Positions 43,828 to 54,409 of a stretch of 64,000 nucleotides of DNA are shown here, piece after piece (the first letter of the stretch is position 1; every line of letters begins with the position of its first letter). The notes under the pieces are model-generated. The model saw only the letters and a list, made by a program, of their open reading frames with translations. It had not been told where the DNA came from and did no database searches. The stretch comes from Limnephilus marmoratus (Eukaryota; Arthropoda; Insecta; Trichoptera; Limnephilidae), in contig OU862921.1 of NCBI GenBank assembly GCA_917880885.1, positions 53,680,508 to 53,744,507 of the forward strand, in the 5' to 3' direction. The translations under genes and the position numbers were made by a program.

Positions 43828-44195
43828 AGGAGCTTCAATTGGAATGTCTAAGACATCCACCGTACTCTCCGGACCTTGCCCAAACAGATTACCATTTTTT
43901 TCGAAATTTGGATAACTTCTTCCGCCTTCAAAGATTTTATTGATTCCGGTCCGAATGGTTTTTTTTAGTAAAGGGATCGATGAACTACCTATGAGATGGC
44001 AAAAGTGCATAGATAGCAATGGTACATACTTTGATTAAATGGGGGAAATTTGAACAAACTAGAAGTTATACAGAACAGAGCTATGAGATGCATACTGAAG
44101 AAAGGCAAATATGCAAGGGTGCGAGAGTAAAATTGGATTACAATAAAAAAAGACTACCATTTAATGTGTTAATTTATTATAATTAACCCATTTGA

Positions 44196-44687
44196 ATTGT
44201 GCTTCATTGATGTTAAACATATCGATTTTCGAAGTGATTCTATTTTACAACAAGACAGCTCTCCCGACTGGCATGACCATTGGCAAGTTAGTTCTGCAAA
44301 CCGCGAGGTAAAACAGTCTGTGCTGTCGGTGACGGAAATAACCATCGGGAGATATCTTCTCCATTATAGTGACATCCCACATGTACGTGTTCATAGGTAC
44401 TTGAATATAAATCAATTTTATGGGCGCCATTATCATTATAAATTGATGATAAAATCATAAGGATTAACAATACGTAAGTAAACTATGTAGGGATTGTAAT
44501 CTAAAACCAGCTATGTTTCGTTCTCATGTTGCTTGTAGTTCCGCCATTCCAGTCATCTCAGGAGAATCTGCAAGTCACAACCTTTCTCAGAAGCCGCCTG
44601 TCCAAGACTGACGCCATAGAAGTCTACAAGATGTCACCAATGCTGTCAACAGAGGTATGAAAAAATTACTTTTTTTAAATAAGAGTA
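44196..44687. other. no gene seen
   Basis: No coding signal or recognised repeat; overlapping short frames on both strands have no recognisable similarity. Confidence 0.45.
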
Positions 44688-44764
44688 AAAAATCTGGATG
44701 AGAATCGAACCTCGATCAACCGCTTGGTAAGCAACTATGCTTTACCCAACTATTTGCGAACGAC
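44688..44764 (-). repeat. tRNA-like segment
   Basis: The minus strand has AGTTGGGTAAAGCA (A-box region), ACCAAGCGG and a good B box, GAGGTTCGATTCTC. The acceptor ends do not pair well. It is probably a SINE head or tRNA pseudogene. Confidence 0.4.
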
Positions 44765-44935
44765 GCAATAAATTCATTTTATGTACTGAAAATAATAATT
44801 ACGTAGGTAGGTACTTTTGAATTTTATCACAATTTTCTCGCAGCGCAGTTACGTAGGTACTCGCATTCGAAATTATATGCGTCATTATTAGCGCAGACCA
44901 GAATGGTTCTTGCAAATCAGTATATACCTTCGTCG

Positions 44936-45127
44936 AAGGGAGAGACTGATGAAGGGAGACCTTTTGACCTCTCCAGCAGGACTCTTCCGGAACATCGCCT
45001 TGCACTGCAAGTGGGAGGGTTAGACTTGTCCATCACTCCTGGACACACCGACCCCCTAAATTCCTACCCACTCATCACACCTTTTCCTTCCCAGAACTTC
45101 CTCTCCTTCCTTTCCTAAAAAGACCCA
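44936..45127 (+). repeat. SINE-like repeat, shared LINE tail (copy 7, partial)
   Basis: The middle and later parts only: GGGAGAGACTGATGAAGGGA, CTCTCCAGCAGGACTCTTCC, GGACACACCGACC and CTTCCTTTCCTAAAAAGACC. The hairpin tail is missing. Confidence 0.7.
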
Positions 45128-45569
45128 TTAATAAATAAAGATGTAATGTGTGCCTTGAACCAGAGAATTAAGTTCACAGTAGATACTTACCTACATATGC
45201 ATGATATTTAGGCAATACATACATATTTTAAGATTAGTTGTGGCTGATAAGAACTGGTAACAAAAGAAATTAAATGATGTGGCGGGAAAAATATAAAATC
45301 ATTCATTAGATGTGTTGTTTGCTAAAATATGTTAGTAATAGGTATGAAAACCTGACTCGCTTTGTAATAACAAAATAATGATTAGCGATTTAAAAACATC
45401 AAACAATACTTACTTCATTATCATGTAGACCTTGAAGATGCAGATTATATCCTGCTCAAGCCCAAGTCTAAAAAGAGGATCCGCCCAAGACTAAAAAGAG
45501 GTCACCAAAAAACAAGCAGAACTTTTGCAGTTATTCACCAATTATGTAGTTTAGAACCTAAACGTCAGC
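45128..45569. other. no gene seen
   Basis: AT-rich sequence with no recognised element. Confidence 0.5.
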
Positions 45570-45700
45570 CGAAGAAATACTAAGTTGGGGGATCGCGCTT
45601 TCGGAGTATCTGGGCCAAAGGCTTGGAATAAACTCCCTCCAGAACTAAAATGTATAACAAGTAACAAACCCAAAAAAATTTAGGTCCAGACTAAAAACTA
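45570..45700 (+). pseudogene. L2-like ORF2 C-terminal scrap
   Basis: It reads LGDRAFGVSGPKAWNKLPPE, LKCITS and, after a small insertion, KFRSRLKT, matching 39855-39960. It is old and short. Confidence 0.7.
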
Positions 45701-45894
45701 AAGGCTCTCAAACCTGTAAATTAAATATACTAACCTGTGAGTACCATTCTTGTATTACCTACGATACAATTATATCGCTCGAAGCCTTAAACCGATCTCA
45801 ATCTGTCGAGACAAATCGGATTTAGGAAGATATCATTTGGTTTTCTTTTGTTCTTGTTTATTAAAGAATATAACATAACAACAACAACATAACT

Positions 45895-47452
45895 CAACCG
45901 TCTCTTGATCCTTGGACACTTTCCAGACCTCTGGAAATCTAGCTTCATTACACCTATCTACAAAAAAGGAGACGACACTAATATAGCCAATTGTCGCCCC
46001 ATTTGTACATAGTCAGTACTACCTAAGCTTTTTGAATCACTGGTCCTTGATGAAATCTATCCCAAATTAATAAAATTAATTGACCAAAAACAGCACGGTT
46101 TTATCAAAGGTAGATCTACCGCAACTAATTTAACAATATTTAAAAACTTCATAATACAGTCTTTTGCAGAAAATAAAAGAGTCGACTGCATACATACAGA
46201 CTTTTCGAAGGCATTTGATAAAGTATCCCATAAACTACTAATCCAAAAACTATTTGCTCTAGGAATAAGGGATAACATGCTAAAATGGTTTACTAGCTAT
46301 TTATTAAATCGTAAACTGTTCGTGAAAATAAAATCATGGATGTCGAAAGCTTTCTGGGCTACTAGTGGCCTACCACAAGGTAGTCACCTTGGCCCGGTTT
46401 TGTTCCTCATTTTCATCAATGATATAACCAATTGCTTCAACGATGTCGAGGTATTGCTCTTTGCTGATGACATCAAGCTATACAAGAAAATAACTGATGT
46501 AAATCATTGCCATATACTTCAGTCAAATATTAGTATGTTTAAAGATTGGTGCGTTCAAAATAATTTATTCTTAAATGTAGAAAAGTGCAAAACCTTGATT
46601 TTCTTCAGAAATAAAAATCGTGTTTTATTCGAATATTCCATCAATAACACAGCTTTAGAAAGAGTCACGGAAATGAGAGATCTTGGAATAATTTTGGACG
46701 AAAAACTAAGTTTCGCCAATCATATCCACCAAATTGTAAACAAAGGTATGAAAACACTAGGCATCGTATTAAGAACAACCAAAAACTTTAATTCCATACA
46801 AGTCATTAAATTATTATATGCATCTCTAGTTAGAAGCCTAATGGAATACAATTCGGTAGTTTGGTCTCCATCTTACAAAATTCACATTAATAACATTAAG
46901 CGAATACAAAAAAAATTTCAACGTTTTATAAATTTTTAATTAAATATCCCACTAGAAGACTTGAAATATAATTTATTATTAAATGTTTTAAAAATACACA
47001 CTAGAAGACAGACGTAAAATAAACGACTTAACATTTTTATTCAAATAACTCTAAATTTGACTGTTGCAAACTACTGCAACTCATAAACTTACGACTACCG
47101 ACAGTAACTACACGACAAAATACACTATTCTACTGTAGCATTCATAAGCGGAACTACATTGCCCACGATTTCACACTATGAGAAATCAGTACTTAGGTGA
47201 TATTGACATATTTAACATAAACTTGGCGAAATTTGTTAATCTTGTAAAAAACTTATTCCAAAACTATTCCTAAACCTATCTGTTTTTCTGAAAACCTAAA
47301 TCGCTGTATTTTGTATTTTTATGACTTCTGTGCTTTTTTATCAAATTTTATTTTTATTATTTCTGTATATGTTAAATAATCTGTCATGAATTATTTGTAC
47401 TACCAAAATGTAAAAGCCCATTGGGCGTTAAATAAATAAATAAAAACAAGAA
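45895..47452 (+). mobile_element. Jockey-type LINE, 5'-truncated
   Basis: A reverse transcriptase without endonuclease, a broken C-terminal part and a 3' UTR ending AAAAGCCCATTGGGCGTTAA plus TAAA repeats (47428-47447). The element at 47.76-51.56 kb belongs to a related lineage and lies in the opposite direction, so the two stand tail to tail about 310 bp apart. Confidence 0.82.
45900..46939 (+). pseudogene. Jockey-type reverse transcriptase, broken
   Basis: Reading through one stop near 46010: GHFPDLWKSSFITPIYKKGD, NCRPIC, QKQHGFIKGRSTATNLTIFK, CIHTDFSKAFDKVSHKLLIQ (first catalytic Asp), GLPQGSHLGPVLF and LLFADDIKLY (catalytic Asp pair), then the thumb with MRDLGIILDEKLSF and YNSVVWSP. The last 220 codons (46277-46939) are open. 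Further C-terminal sequence to about 47100 is present in shifted frames. Confidence 0.85.
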
Positions 47453-48194
47453 TTAAAAAATAGCTTTTCTAATTAGACATATATTTATGTTTATGTGTGT
47501 CCTCTGCATGCGAACTGCATCTAAACAATAAATAGTGTTAATCTCAAGTGTCCTCCAAGTTAACTATGGTCCTGTATATAAATAAATAATAATGTGTATA
47601 CAGCATACGTTCATTGGCCAGTACTAAATGTAGTTTTGCATTAGAAATTGACGAACAGGATTCAATCTATTAGCAATAAGTTCTTATAATAGTTTGACTA
47701 GTCTATAGTTAGTAATAAGATAGAGGATTTTAGAAGTATATTATAAATATACTTGTATAGCACCTTAATTCCCTTTATTTATTTATTTATTTGTTTGTTT
47801 ACGCCTTGATGGCTTTTACATATAAAATAAATTGTACAGGAGCATTATAACAAGTATGTAGAATCATAAGTATATAGTACATAAAATGATAAACAGAGCT
47901 AGAAAGAAATAAGTAGGCTTAACATAAGTAGGTATCAATATTCGAGTAATTGTTTACAAAGGAGTTCAACCAGCGGATTCGTATTTGGGCTCACGCTACA
48001 TTATATTCAATAATTATTGTCACAATATCACACAAAATGTGATTCCGAATATACTTGGAGCATACCGGGTATTGGAGTGGTGTAAAACATTTTGAACGAT
48101 TAATATAAAAGTAGGTAATTTTCTTGTAATTAATTATTTTTATTTATTTATTTTTTTAAATTATTATTTTTTTTGCTATCATAAATGTACGTAT

Positions 48195-48510
48195 GTTTGT
48201 TATTATTATGAAAAAGAAAAAAAAGAAAAGGTACACAGTAATTACATATGTAAATAAGTAAGTAGGTACTATGAATGTAGTTATCATGAATGTAGTTACA
48301 GAGCAGTGGGTATTAAGTTTGTTACTGTTAACAATGTGAAACATTTAAGGATTTTTACATTAGTTTGTTATTATCAGGAAAAAAATAAAATAAAAGGTAC
48401 ACAGCAATTACATATATGTATAAAGAAGTAAGTAGATACTATGAAAGTAGTTACAGAGCAATGGGCAATTGTTACTTTTAACAATCTGGTACATTTAAGG
48501 ATTTTTGCAT
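48195..48510. repeat. tandem duplication in LINE 3' region
   Basis: A block with GGTACACAGTAATTACATAT, GTAGTTACAGAGCAGTGGG, and ACATTTAAGGATTTTTACAT (about 160 bp) is followed by a second, diverged copy. Confidence 0.75.
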
Positions 48511-51345
48511 CTGCATACATATATAATATATATGCTTTTTGAAGGAAGCGATGTTTTTATAAAAAAATATATTGACAGAGCAAGTTTCATTCCCCACACG
48601 ATGCAATCTCTGAAGACAAGAGTTAAACATAAAATTAGTGCGAGAAGCAACTACGTTAAATGGAGCATGGAGTCTGGTGTTGTAATTGTTAGGTATTTTA
48701 TAATTTATCATTTTCACAAATTCAGCGCTATCCAAATATCCGTTGATAATTTTAAATAATAATAAAACATCACAGATTTTTCTTCGCTGTGACAATTCAG
48801 GTAATTTAAGCAATTGCATTAAATAATTATAATTTAAATTTTCTATTGGAATTTTTAATTTATAATTTATATGCCTTAAAAATTTATGTTGTACTCTTTC
48901 AATTTTGTGTGAATGCACATTGTATAATGGCGACCAGAGAGAAGAATTATACTCAAGAATACTTCTGACCAGCGTTATGTATAGCGTTTTGAGTGTATTA
49001 GTATGCATTAGATCTTTGGACGATCTTAACACAAAACCGAGAAATTGAATTGCTTTATTCGTGATTGTATTAATGTGGGGGACAAATGTCATCTTGTTAT
49101 AAAAAACGACACCCAGATCCTTTATTAATGTTACTGTAGAAAGATTCACATTGTTAATGTGATATTGAAAGAGTAATGGATTTTATTTCGAGAAAAACTT
49201 ATAGATTGACATTTGTTAATGTTTAAAAATAAATCATTTATGTTACACCAATTATATAATCGATCCAAGTTGTTTTGCAATACAAGACAGTCCATTAAAT
49301 TTCTTATAATAGTGTATATTTTCAAGTCATCAGCAAACGATAGGAAATGGATACCTTCAAATATTGAAACAATGTCATTAATAAATAGCAAAAAAAGAAT
49401 AGGACCTAGATGACAACCTTGGGGCACCCCACTTGAAGCTTTAATTTCGTTTGACATATGGTTAGATAGTTTAACGTATAGTTTTCTATATGTTAAATAG
49501 GTCTCAAACCATTTTAGTAGATTTCCTTTTATCCCATATACTTTTAGTTTGTTTAATAAGATTTTTTGGGAAACTTTGTCGAATGCTTTGCTGAAATCTG
49601 TGTAAACTGCATCCGTTTGCAATTTTGAATTTAGATTGTCTGAAATATATTTTTCGTATATAAATAAGTTTGTAAGTGTAGATCTTCCGGATATAAATCC
49701 ATGTTGGTGGAGGGAAATGATTTTACGAGCCTGTAGTATAAATTTTGATAGAACTACGGATTCAAACAATTTAGGTATCGCTGATTGTATGCAAATAGGT
49801 CTGTAGTTAGAAGCATCCGTTTTATCACCCTTTTTATAGATGGGACTAAGGAAACTGATCTTCCATTTTTGAGGGAAAAGGCCTGATGCTAATGATATAT
49901 TGAATATATTGGTTAAATGACCTTTTAAGCTAGATACACAGTTTTTTAAAAATAAATTGCTGGTATGGTGTCTGGGCCAGCGGATTTCTGACTATCTAAT
50001 AGTGTAATTTTACGCTAAACATCGATTTCATCAATAACAAGGTCATTAAAATCAATAGAAATATTGGAGTTGAATTGATGTATTTGGTTATTAGATGAGT
50101 TTACATCATATACTTCGCCAAAGCATTCGGCAAATAAGTCAGTAATTCCTTGAGGTGTATCAGCAATTTTACCATTGTAGTATATGATAGACGGAATACC
50201 AGATTCATTACTATTCAGATTGTTTGCAAATTTGAATAAATTTTGAGGTTTATTTTGTAACGATTTCTCAATATTTTCCAGGTATTCTTTGTAACAAGAG
50301 ATCGATATGTTTTTCACCCTTTTGCGTAAATTAGAAAAAAGTAGATAGTCATTTGGAGCTCGAGATATTTTGAATGTTTTATGTGCAAGTTTTTTTGACT
50401 GGATGGTACAAATTAGCTCTTTGCTAAAGCATTTGGGGTAATTAGATGTCCTACATTTTGTAATAGGGACGTACAGTTCAATTGATTTGTAAATTATACA
50501 GTAAAAAAGATTCTATTATATCATTGATGTTATTACAATTACTAATGAAGTTCCAGTCTGATTTAGCGAGAAACTCGTTAATCTTAGGATAATCAGCTTT
50601 ATAAAAATTTGATTTTTCTTTAAAAGACCCTAAATTTAAATTTTGTAGAGATATGTGCTTAACAAAAAGTGGTGGGTGGTAGTTATCAATTGTTGAAACA
50701 TTGTCATTTGCATGTTGTACACTTATATTGCTGGAATTGCTAAAAATTAAGTCTAATAGATTATTGGAGCGGTTATATATAAAGTTCACTTGTCTAAGAT
50801 TTAGGAAACATGACATTTCTATAAGTTCACGAGAACCATTATAGGACGTGGAATTTATGCAAGTATTATTGTTGTTAATATCCCAATGAACAGTAGGTTG
50901 ATTAAAATCACCTCTAAGGATAAATTTAGCGTCTGGATATTTTCTTCGCAATATTTCTACTTCTTGACAGTAACTAGTATATAGCTGGACATCAGATGAG
51001 GGTGGAAACCAACTATAATTTTTTCACTTTTGTTTGTCACTAAAACAAATAGTTGTTCCACGTTGATATTTGCACATTTGAGTTTTCTTGAGGTTAATTT
51101 AGTGTTAATAGAAATTAGACAGCCACCTCCTCTACTTTTGTTGCTAGTATTAGTATCGCGGTCCATTCGATAGGTGTTATGGGAGTGAAATCCTAACTCA
51201 CCATTTTTAATATCTGGGGTCAACCATGTCTCTGTGAAGCAGTAAATATCATATTCTAAGGTCGGTAGTTTAATTCTTAAATTATTTAGTTTAGTTTTAA
51301 GTCCTCTTACATTTTGGTAATAAATGTTGAGAGAAAGTGATGTAG
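48478..51345 (-). pseudogene. LINE ORF2: endonuclease + reverse transcriptase, frameshifted
   Basis: Endonuclease from about 51345: LNIYYQNVRGLKTKLNNLR, FTETWLTPD (catalytic Glu), a one-base insertion near 51000, then AKFILRGDFNQPTVHWD (Asp/Asn pair), LLDLIFSN and DNYHPPL in place of the usual SDH. Then a linker (50317-50015), NGKIADTPQ, and the reverse transcriptase 49769-49146 with HQHGFISGRSTLTN, AVYTDFSKAFDKVS, GVPQGCHLGPILF and SFADDLKIY, followed by the thumb and C-terminal part 49149-48478 (IKDLGVVFYNKMTFVPHI, YNSSLWSPLY). At least three frameshifts or stops. Confidence 0.87.
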
Positions 51346-51360
51346 ATTTCAGGTTATAGG

Positions 51361-51552
51361 TCAGTTTTTTGGGGTTAATTTAACAATTGTTGGGATGTTA
51401 TTAATATATTTTATTGTGATGTCTTGCTCACCTGAAGATTGCCTATTTTTCAGTTCCGTTCTTAAATCATTTAATTGATTCCTTTGCGCAATTGAAAGAT
51501 CCGGGTACATACGTCTGTTATTTTTTGGTGAGTGTTTTTTGCCGAGTAAGAT
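51361..51552 (-). pseudogene. LINE ORF1 C-terminal fragment
   Basis: 63 codons with no stop until the TGA at 51361: KKHSPKNNRRMYPDLSIAQR, NQLNDLRTELKNRQSSGEQD, ITIKYINNIPTIVKLTPKN. It ends 16 nt before the ORF2 endonuclease sequence becomes recognisable, as expected for ORF1/ORF2 junctions. Truncation removes everything upstream of about 51.55 kb. Confidence 0.7.
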
Positions 51553-51582
51553 TTAAGGCCATTTTGACTCGGGGAACTCAAC

Positions 51583-51660
51583 TTATACCCTTAAGGTGAT
51601 TTTTTACTTAGACGGCATTGTATAAAACATCTAAGTATTATTGTTAGAAGTTACCTATTT
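51583..51660 (+). repeat. L2-like LINE tail, old
   Basis: CTTAAGGTGATTTTTTACTT, AGACGGCATTGTATAAA and a TATTATTG remnant match the tail at 40.52-40.57 kb with decay. Confidence 0.5.
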
Positions 51661-52760
51661 AGAAATCTAATAGTGCGAACAAACTACTTAAAACGTTCAG
51701 ACGATTCTTTTTATAATTAAAAAAAAAAATCCTTACCTCCTTCCCCTCCCCAATTCCTTCAGCCTCTCATTATTCATTGGGGATACCAAAGTTCCGTAGG
51801 CTTCGTGCAGTTGCAACTTGTGTGCGGTATTCCATTGAAAAAGTATCATCATAAAGACAATAATATTAATTGATTGTGGTGACCCTACATATCTGTACAC
51901 TTGGTGCCCGCGCGCTGGTCAGAGTTCGCAGGGTTGGCATGTTGGCACCGGATGGAGACAATGAGCAGGGTTGCTGATGAAGAAGTTAATTAGGTGCGGG
52001 TCGCAATGATCCTAAGGCATATCACATGTTTGGCGAATACATCTGCGGGGCCAGCGAGGTGTATTGCGAGGTGAAGATATTATACACAACCCGATCACTG
52101 GTCACAGTGGTCACTACTCACGTCAGGTTGTTGCTTCGTTCATTTTATTTTTATTGAGTAGACCTCGACCGCAGCAATTACGGTCACTACAACCAAACAA
52201 ACCAATGTAGTTATTTGTTATGTGTAACCATACCACAGTTCTTGTTGGAGAGTAGATACCTATCAAGTTTTTTTAAAGAAAAACAAACATACCCGGATTA
52301 CGAATAACCTGACAATATGTGAAAATATCCTACTACTACCACTATAAATAGAAAATTTTGCTTTTGTCGTGATGGAGGACTTAGCCAGCCGTGGCATTGA
52401 AAACGCGACACCTGGGTAGGACCCAAATGCGATTCCAACTCAGCCACTAACTTAATTTACTACCCAAGCATGAGTTCATACTATTTTTTGGATTTCCCAG
52501 TTACATCCAATTCTAATTTATATGTTCGTTTATAATAATTATGTTCTCATGCACATCTTAGCCGACTGAATTAGGTAAATAATTAAGAGGAAGCCATAAC
52601 CACTTGAGCGATTATGGTCGAAAAATATAAACAGTTTTATTTTTCTGCTATTGATAGCGATCCAGAGCGTTATATCACCACAAACATGGGTAATAGGCAA
52701 TATAGGCATAAAAATAGCTAGTCAAATGGTTTTGATTGCAATCACAAACAAAAAAATGTT
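51661..52760. other. no gene seen
   Basis: Apparently unique sequence with no coding signal. Confidence 0.5.
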
Positions 52761-52807
52761 TAATGAAATAATTTTACTTTGTATAAACCATTTATTTGAT
52801 GCGCAAA

Positions 52808-52845
52808 TCCGACCGGTTTCGGAACAAACGTTCCTTCGTCAGGGA
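52808..52845 (-). ncRNA. hammerhead ribozyme core, left arm
   Basis: The exact mirror of the right-arm core at 53663-53700. Confidence 0.75.
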
Positions 52846-52965
52846 AAGCTTATACTAATTTGACAGTTTCGAACAATGTTTTATTATGGTAGGGGTGGAG
52901 CTGTTGCTAGATAATAATGTAGATTGGGTAGGTAGGTATTAGTGTAGAGTGGGTGGGTAGGGGAA

Positions 52966-53134
52966 CAAATCCATGATTGGGCTATATGACAATATTTTTT
53001 GTTTGTTGATAATAGATTCATTATTTTTAAGGGATTCTTTAATTTCCAAGGCTTCTAAGTTATCTAAACGTTTTCCTTTATGATTAATATGAAGAATATT
53101 TATCCCTGTATTTTTTTCAAAACTATGGTTATTT
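52966..53134 (-). pseudogene. GIY-YIG endonuclease C-terminal piece (inverted copy)
   Basis: The minus-strand mirror of 53374-53569: NNHSFEKNTGINILHINHKG, LEALEIKESLKNNESIINKQ, ending PYPPTLH. The frame extends left into unique loop sequence by chance. Confidence 0.75.
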
Positions 53135-53137
53135 ATC

Positions 53138-53569
53138 TTCCTTCTAATATTAAACCAGCGTTTTATACAAGAAATAATATCGGTAATTTTTTGAGAAATA
53201 CTAAAGATAAAGACCATAAATTGACTAATTCCGGAATATATAAACTCAAATGCAATGATTGTCCCTCATTTTATATTGGAAAAAACCACTCGTAATTTTG
53301 AAATCAGAATCAAAGAACATTTAAGGTGTCTTAATAATAATAATTTTTCTGAGTTTGCTAACCATATCATTGAAAATAACCATAGTTTTGAAAAAAATAC
53401 AGGGATAAATATTCTTCATATTAATCATAAAGGAAAACGTTTAGATAACTTAGAAGCCTTGGAAATTAAAAAATCCCTTAAAAATAATGAATCTATTATC
53501 AACAAACAAAAAATATTGTCATATAGCCCAATCATGGATTTGTTCCCCTACCCACCCACTCTACACTAA
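53138..53569 (+). pseudogene. Penelope-like GIY-YIG endonuclease, one frameshift
   Basis: It reads NIKPAFYTRNNIGNFLRNTK, DHKLTNSGIYKLKCNDC and PSFYIGK, then one extra A in an A run near 53285 shifts the frame, which resumes as TTRNFEIRIKEHLRCL, EFANHIIENNHSF, NHKGKRLDNLEALEIK and ends PYPPTLH, stop. GIY, YIG and the following Arg (RNFEIRIKEH) are the catalytic signature of the GIY-YIG nuclease that Penelope-like elements carry after their reverse transcriptase. Cys and His residues (CNDC, H..H) fit the linked zinc-binding motif. The reverse transcriptase is truncated away. Confidence 0.85.
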
Positions 53570-53662
53570 TACCTACCTACCCAATCTACATTATTATCTA
53601 GCAACAGCTCCACCCCTACCATAATAAAACATTGTTCGAAACTGTCAAATTAGTATAAGCTT

Positions 53663-53700
53663 TCCCTGACGAAGGAACGTTTGTTCCGAAACCGGTCGGA
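53663..53700 (+). ncRNA. hammerhead ribozyme core, type I minimal
   Basis: Stem I TCC / GGA, core CTGACGA plus an extra A, stem II GGAAC / GTTCC with a GTTT loop, GAAA, stem III ACCGGT (self-complementary), cleavage-site C (triplet GTC). The order and core match the hammerhead consensus (CUGANGA, GAAA, NUH). It lies about 50 nt inside the element end, the usual place in Penelope-like terminal sequences. Confidence 0.8.
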
Positions 53701-53747
53701 TTTGCGCATCAAATAAATGGTTTATACAAAGTAAAATTATTTCATTA

Positions 53748-53984
53748 TTCTATAATGGATAACCACAAAGTAATAGCTACATTCAAAAAAAAAAAAAAAA
53801 AATTAAAAAATTAAAAAATGTTTATTTATTTTTTTAATAATTTTATAAGAAAGAAAAAAGTTAATCAAGGAAAACTGTCACAGATAATCTTAGTCATAAT
53901 ACTGTAATTTTAAATTTTTTTTTTGTGTTCACACATTTTTAATGAAAAAAAAAATTTTTTACCTACTAAACGCTACGTAACTAA
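53748..53984. other. no gene seen; A/T runs
   Basis: Low-complexity A-rich sequence (53786-53830) and AT-rich flank. Confidence 0.6.
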
Positions 53985-54405
53985 TGAATCATTTGTCTGT
54001 CATCAATAACTCTGTCTTGGCACATACTCTTTGCCTCGTTCACATTCATACATGGTCTCATACATACGCTTCTATTATTCTGACTCTTGACATGGCCCGA
54101 CAAGTATCTGATTCACTTGATTATACCATGTCTTCCTCGGGCGTCCCAGACTTCTCCTTACACTCCTTTTTTCGTTCATTCGCTCTACATGTCCAAACCA
54201 TCTCAGGGTTCCTTTCTTAATCTTACTCATTACGCTTACATCAGCCTTGCGATCTTTGCGGATCTCCACATTTCTCACACGATCGTACATGGTTTACCAA
54301 ACATATGTCTCAGGGATCTCGTTTCTACAGAATTCATCCTTTATCTGCCAGTGCCATGCCTCACTAATATTTTTTATAAAGTAATTAACAATTACATTTA
54401 AATTT
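53985..54405 (-). pseudogene. non-LTR retrotransposon ORF2 C-terminal fragment
   Basis: The minus strand contains YDRVRNVEIRKDRKADVSVM, SKIKKGTLRWFGHVERMNEK and RSVRRSLGRPRKTWYNQVNQ. LRW(F/L)GHVxRM and GRPRKTW are near-universal end motifs of a group of insect LINE ORF2 proteins. No reverse transcriptase motif is left. Confidence 0.75.
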
Positions 54406-54409
54406 CACT

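Larger units (their letters stand above)
42246..44040 (+). mobile_element. mariner deletion derivative, copy 3 (ends lost), split by PIF-Harbinger
   Basis: The 5' UTR starts at 42246 (TTATAATTCATTTG) and the 3' part stops at TTGATTAAAT, so both terminal inverted repeats are gone. The coding region has the same internal deletion junction as copies 1 and 2 plus an 8-bp deletion near residue 15 and a loss of about 40 bp near 43920. A PIF-Harbinger element is inserted in the 5' UTR. Confidence 0.88.
41960..44195 (+). pseudogene. LINE reverse transcriptase fragment, split by a mariner
   Basis: The left piece (about 41980-42245) reads LGVPQGSVLGPILFTMYVSD and, after stops, RLFADDTLIY, then a LKLNVNKTKYTF region. 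The right piece (44041-44195) continues as GNLNKLEVIQNRAMRCILKK and KRLPFNVLIYYN, the downstream part of the same type of protein. Part of the sequence between them is missing, so the mariner insertion was accompanied or followed by a deletion. Confidence 0.75.
47765..51600 (-). mobile_element. Jockey-type LINE, ORF1 end + ORF2, 5'-truncated
   Basis: From 51.55 kb down: the last 63 codons of ORF1, ORF2 endonuclease and reverse transcriptase with several frameshifts, and a 3' UTR with TAAA-type tail (TTTATTTATTTATTTGTTTG at 47777-47800). The 3' UTR includes a tandem duplication at 48.2-48.5 kb. Confidence 0.85.
52761..53747 (+). mobile_element. Penelope-like element with 374-bp inverted arms
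   Basis: The arms 52761-53134 and 53374-53747 are near-perfect reverse complements. The unique 239 bp between them and the right arm form one 5'-truncated Penelope-like copy in plus orientation (endonuclease C-terminal part, 3' UTR, hammerhead, end). The left arm is an inverted second copy of its 3' third. Such inverted attachments of terminal sequence are characteristic of Penelope-like elements. Confidence 0.85.
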
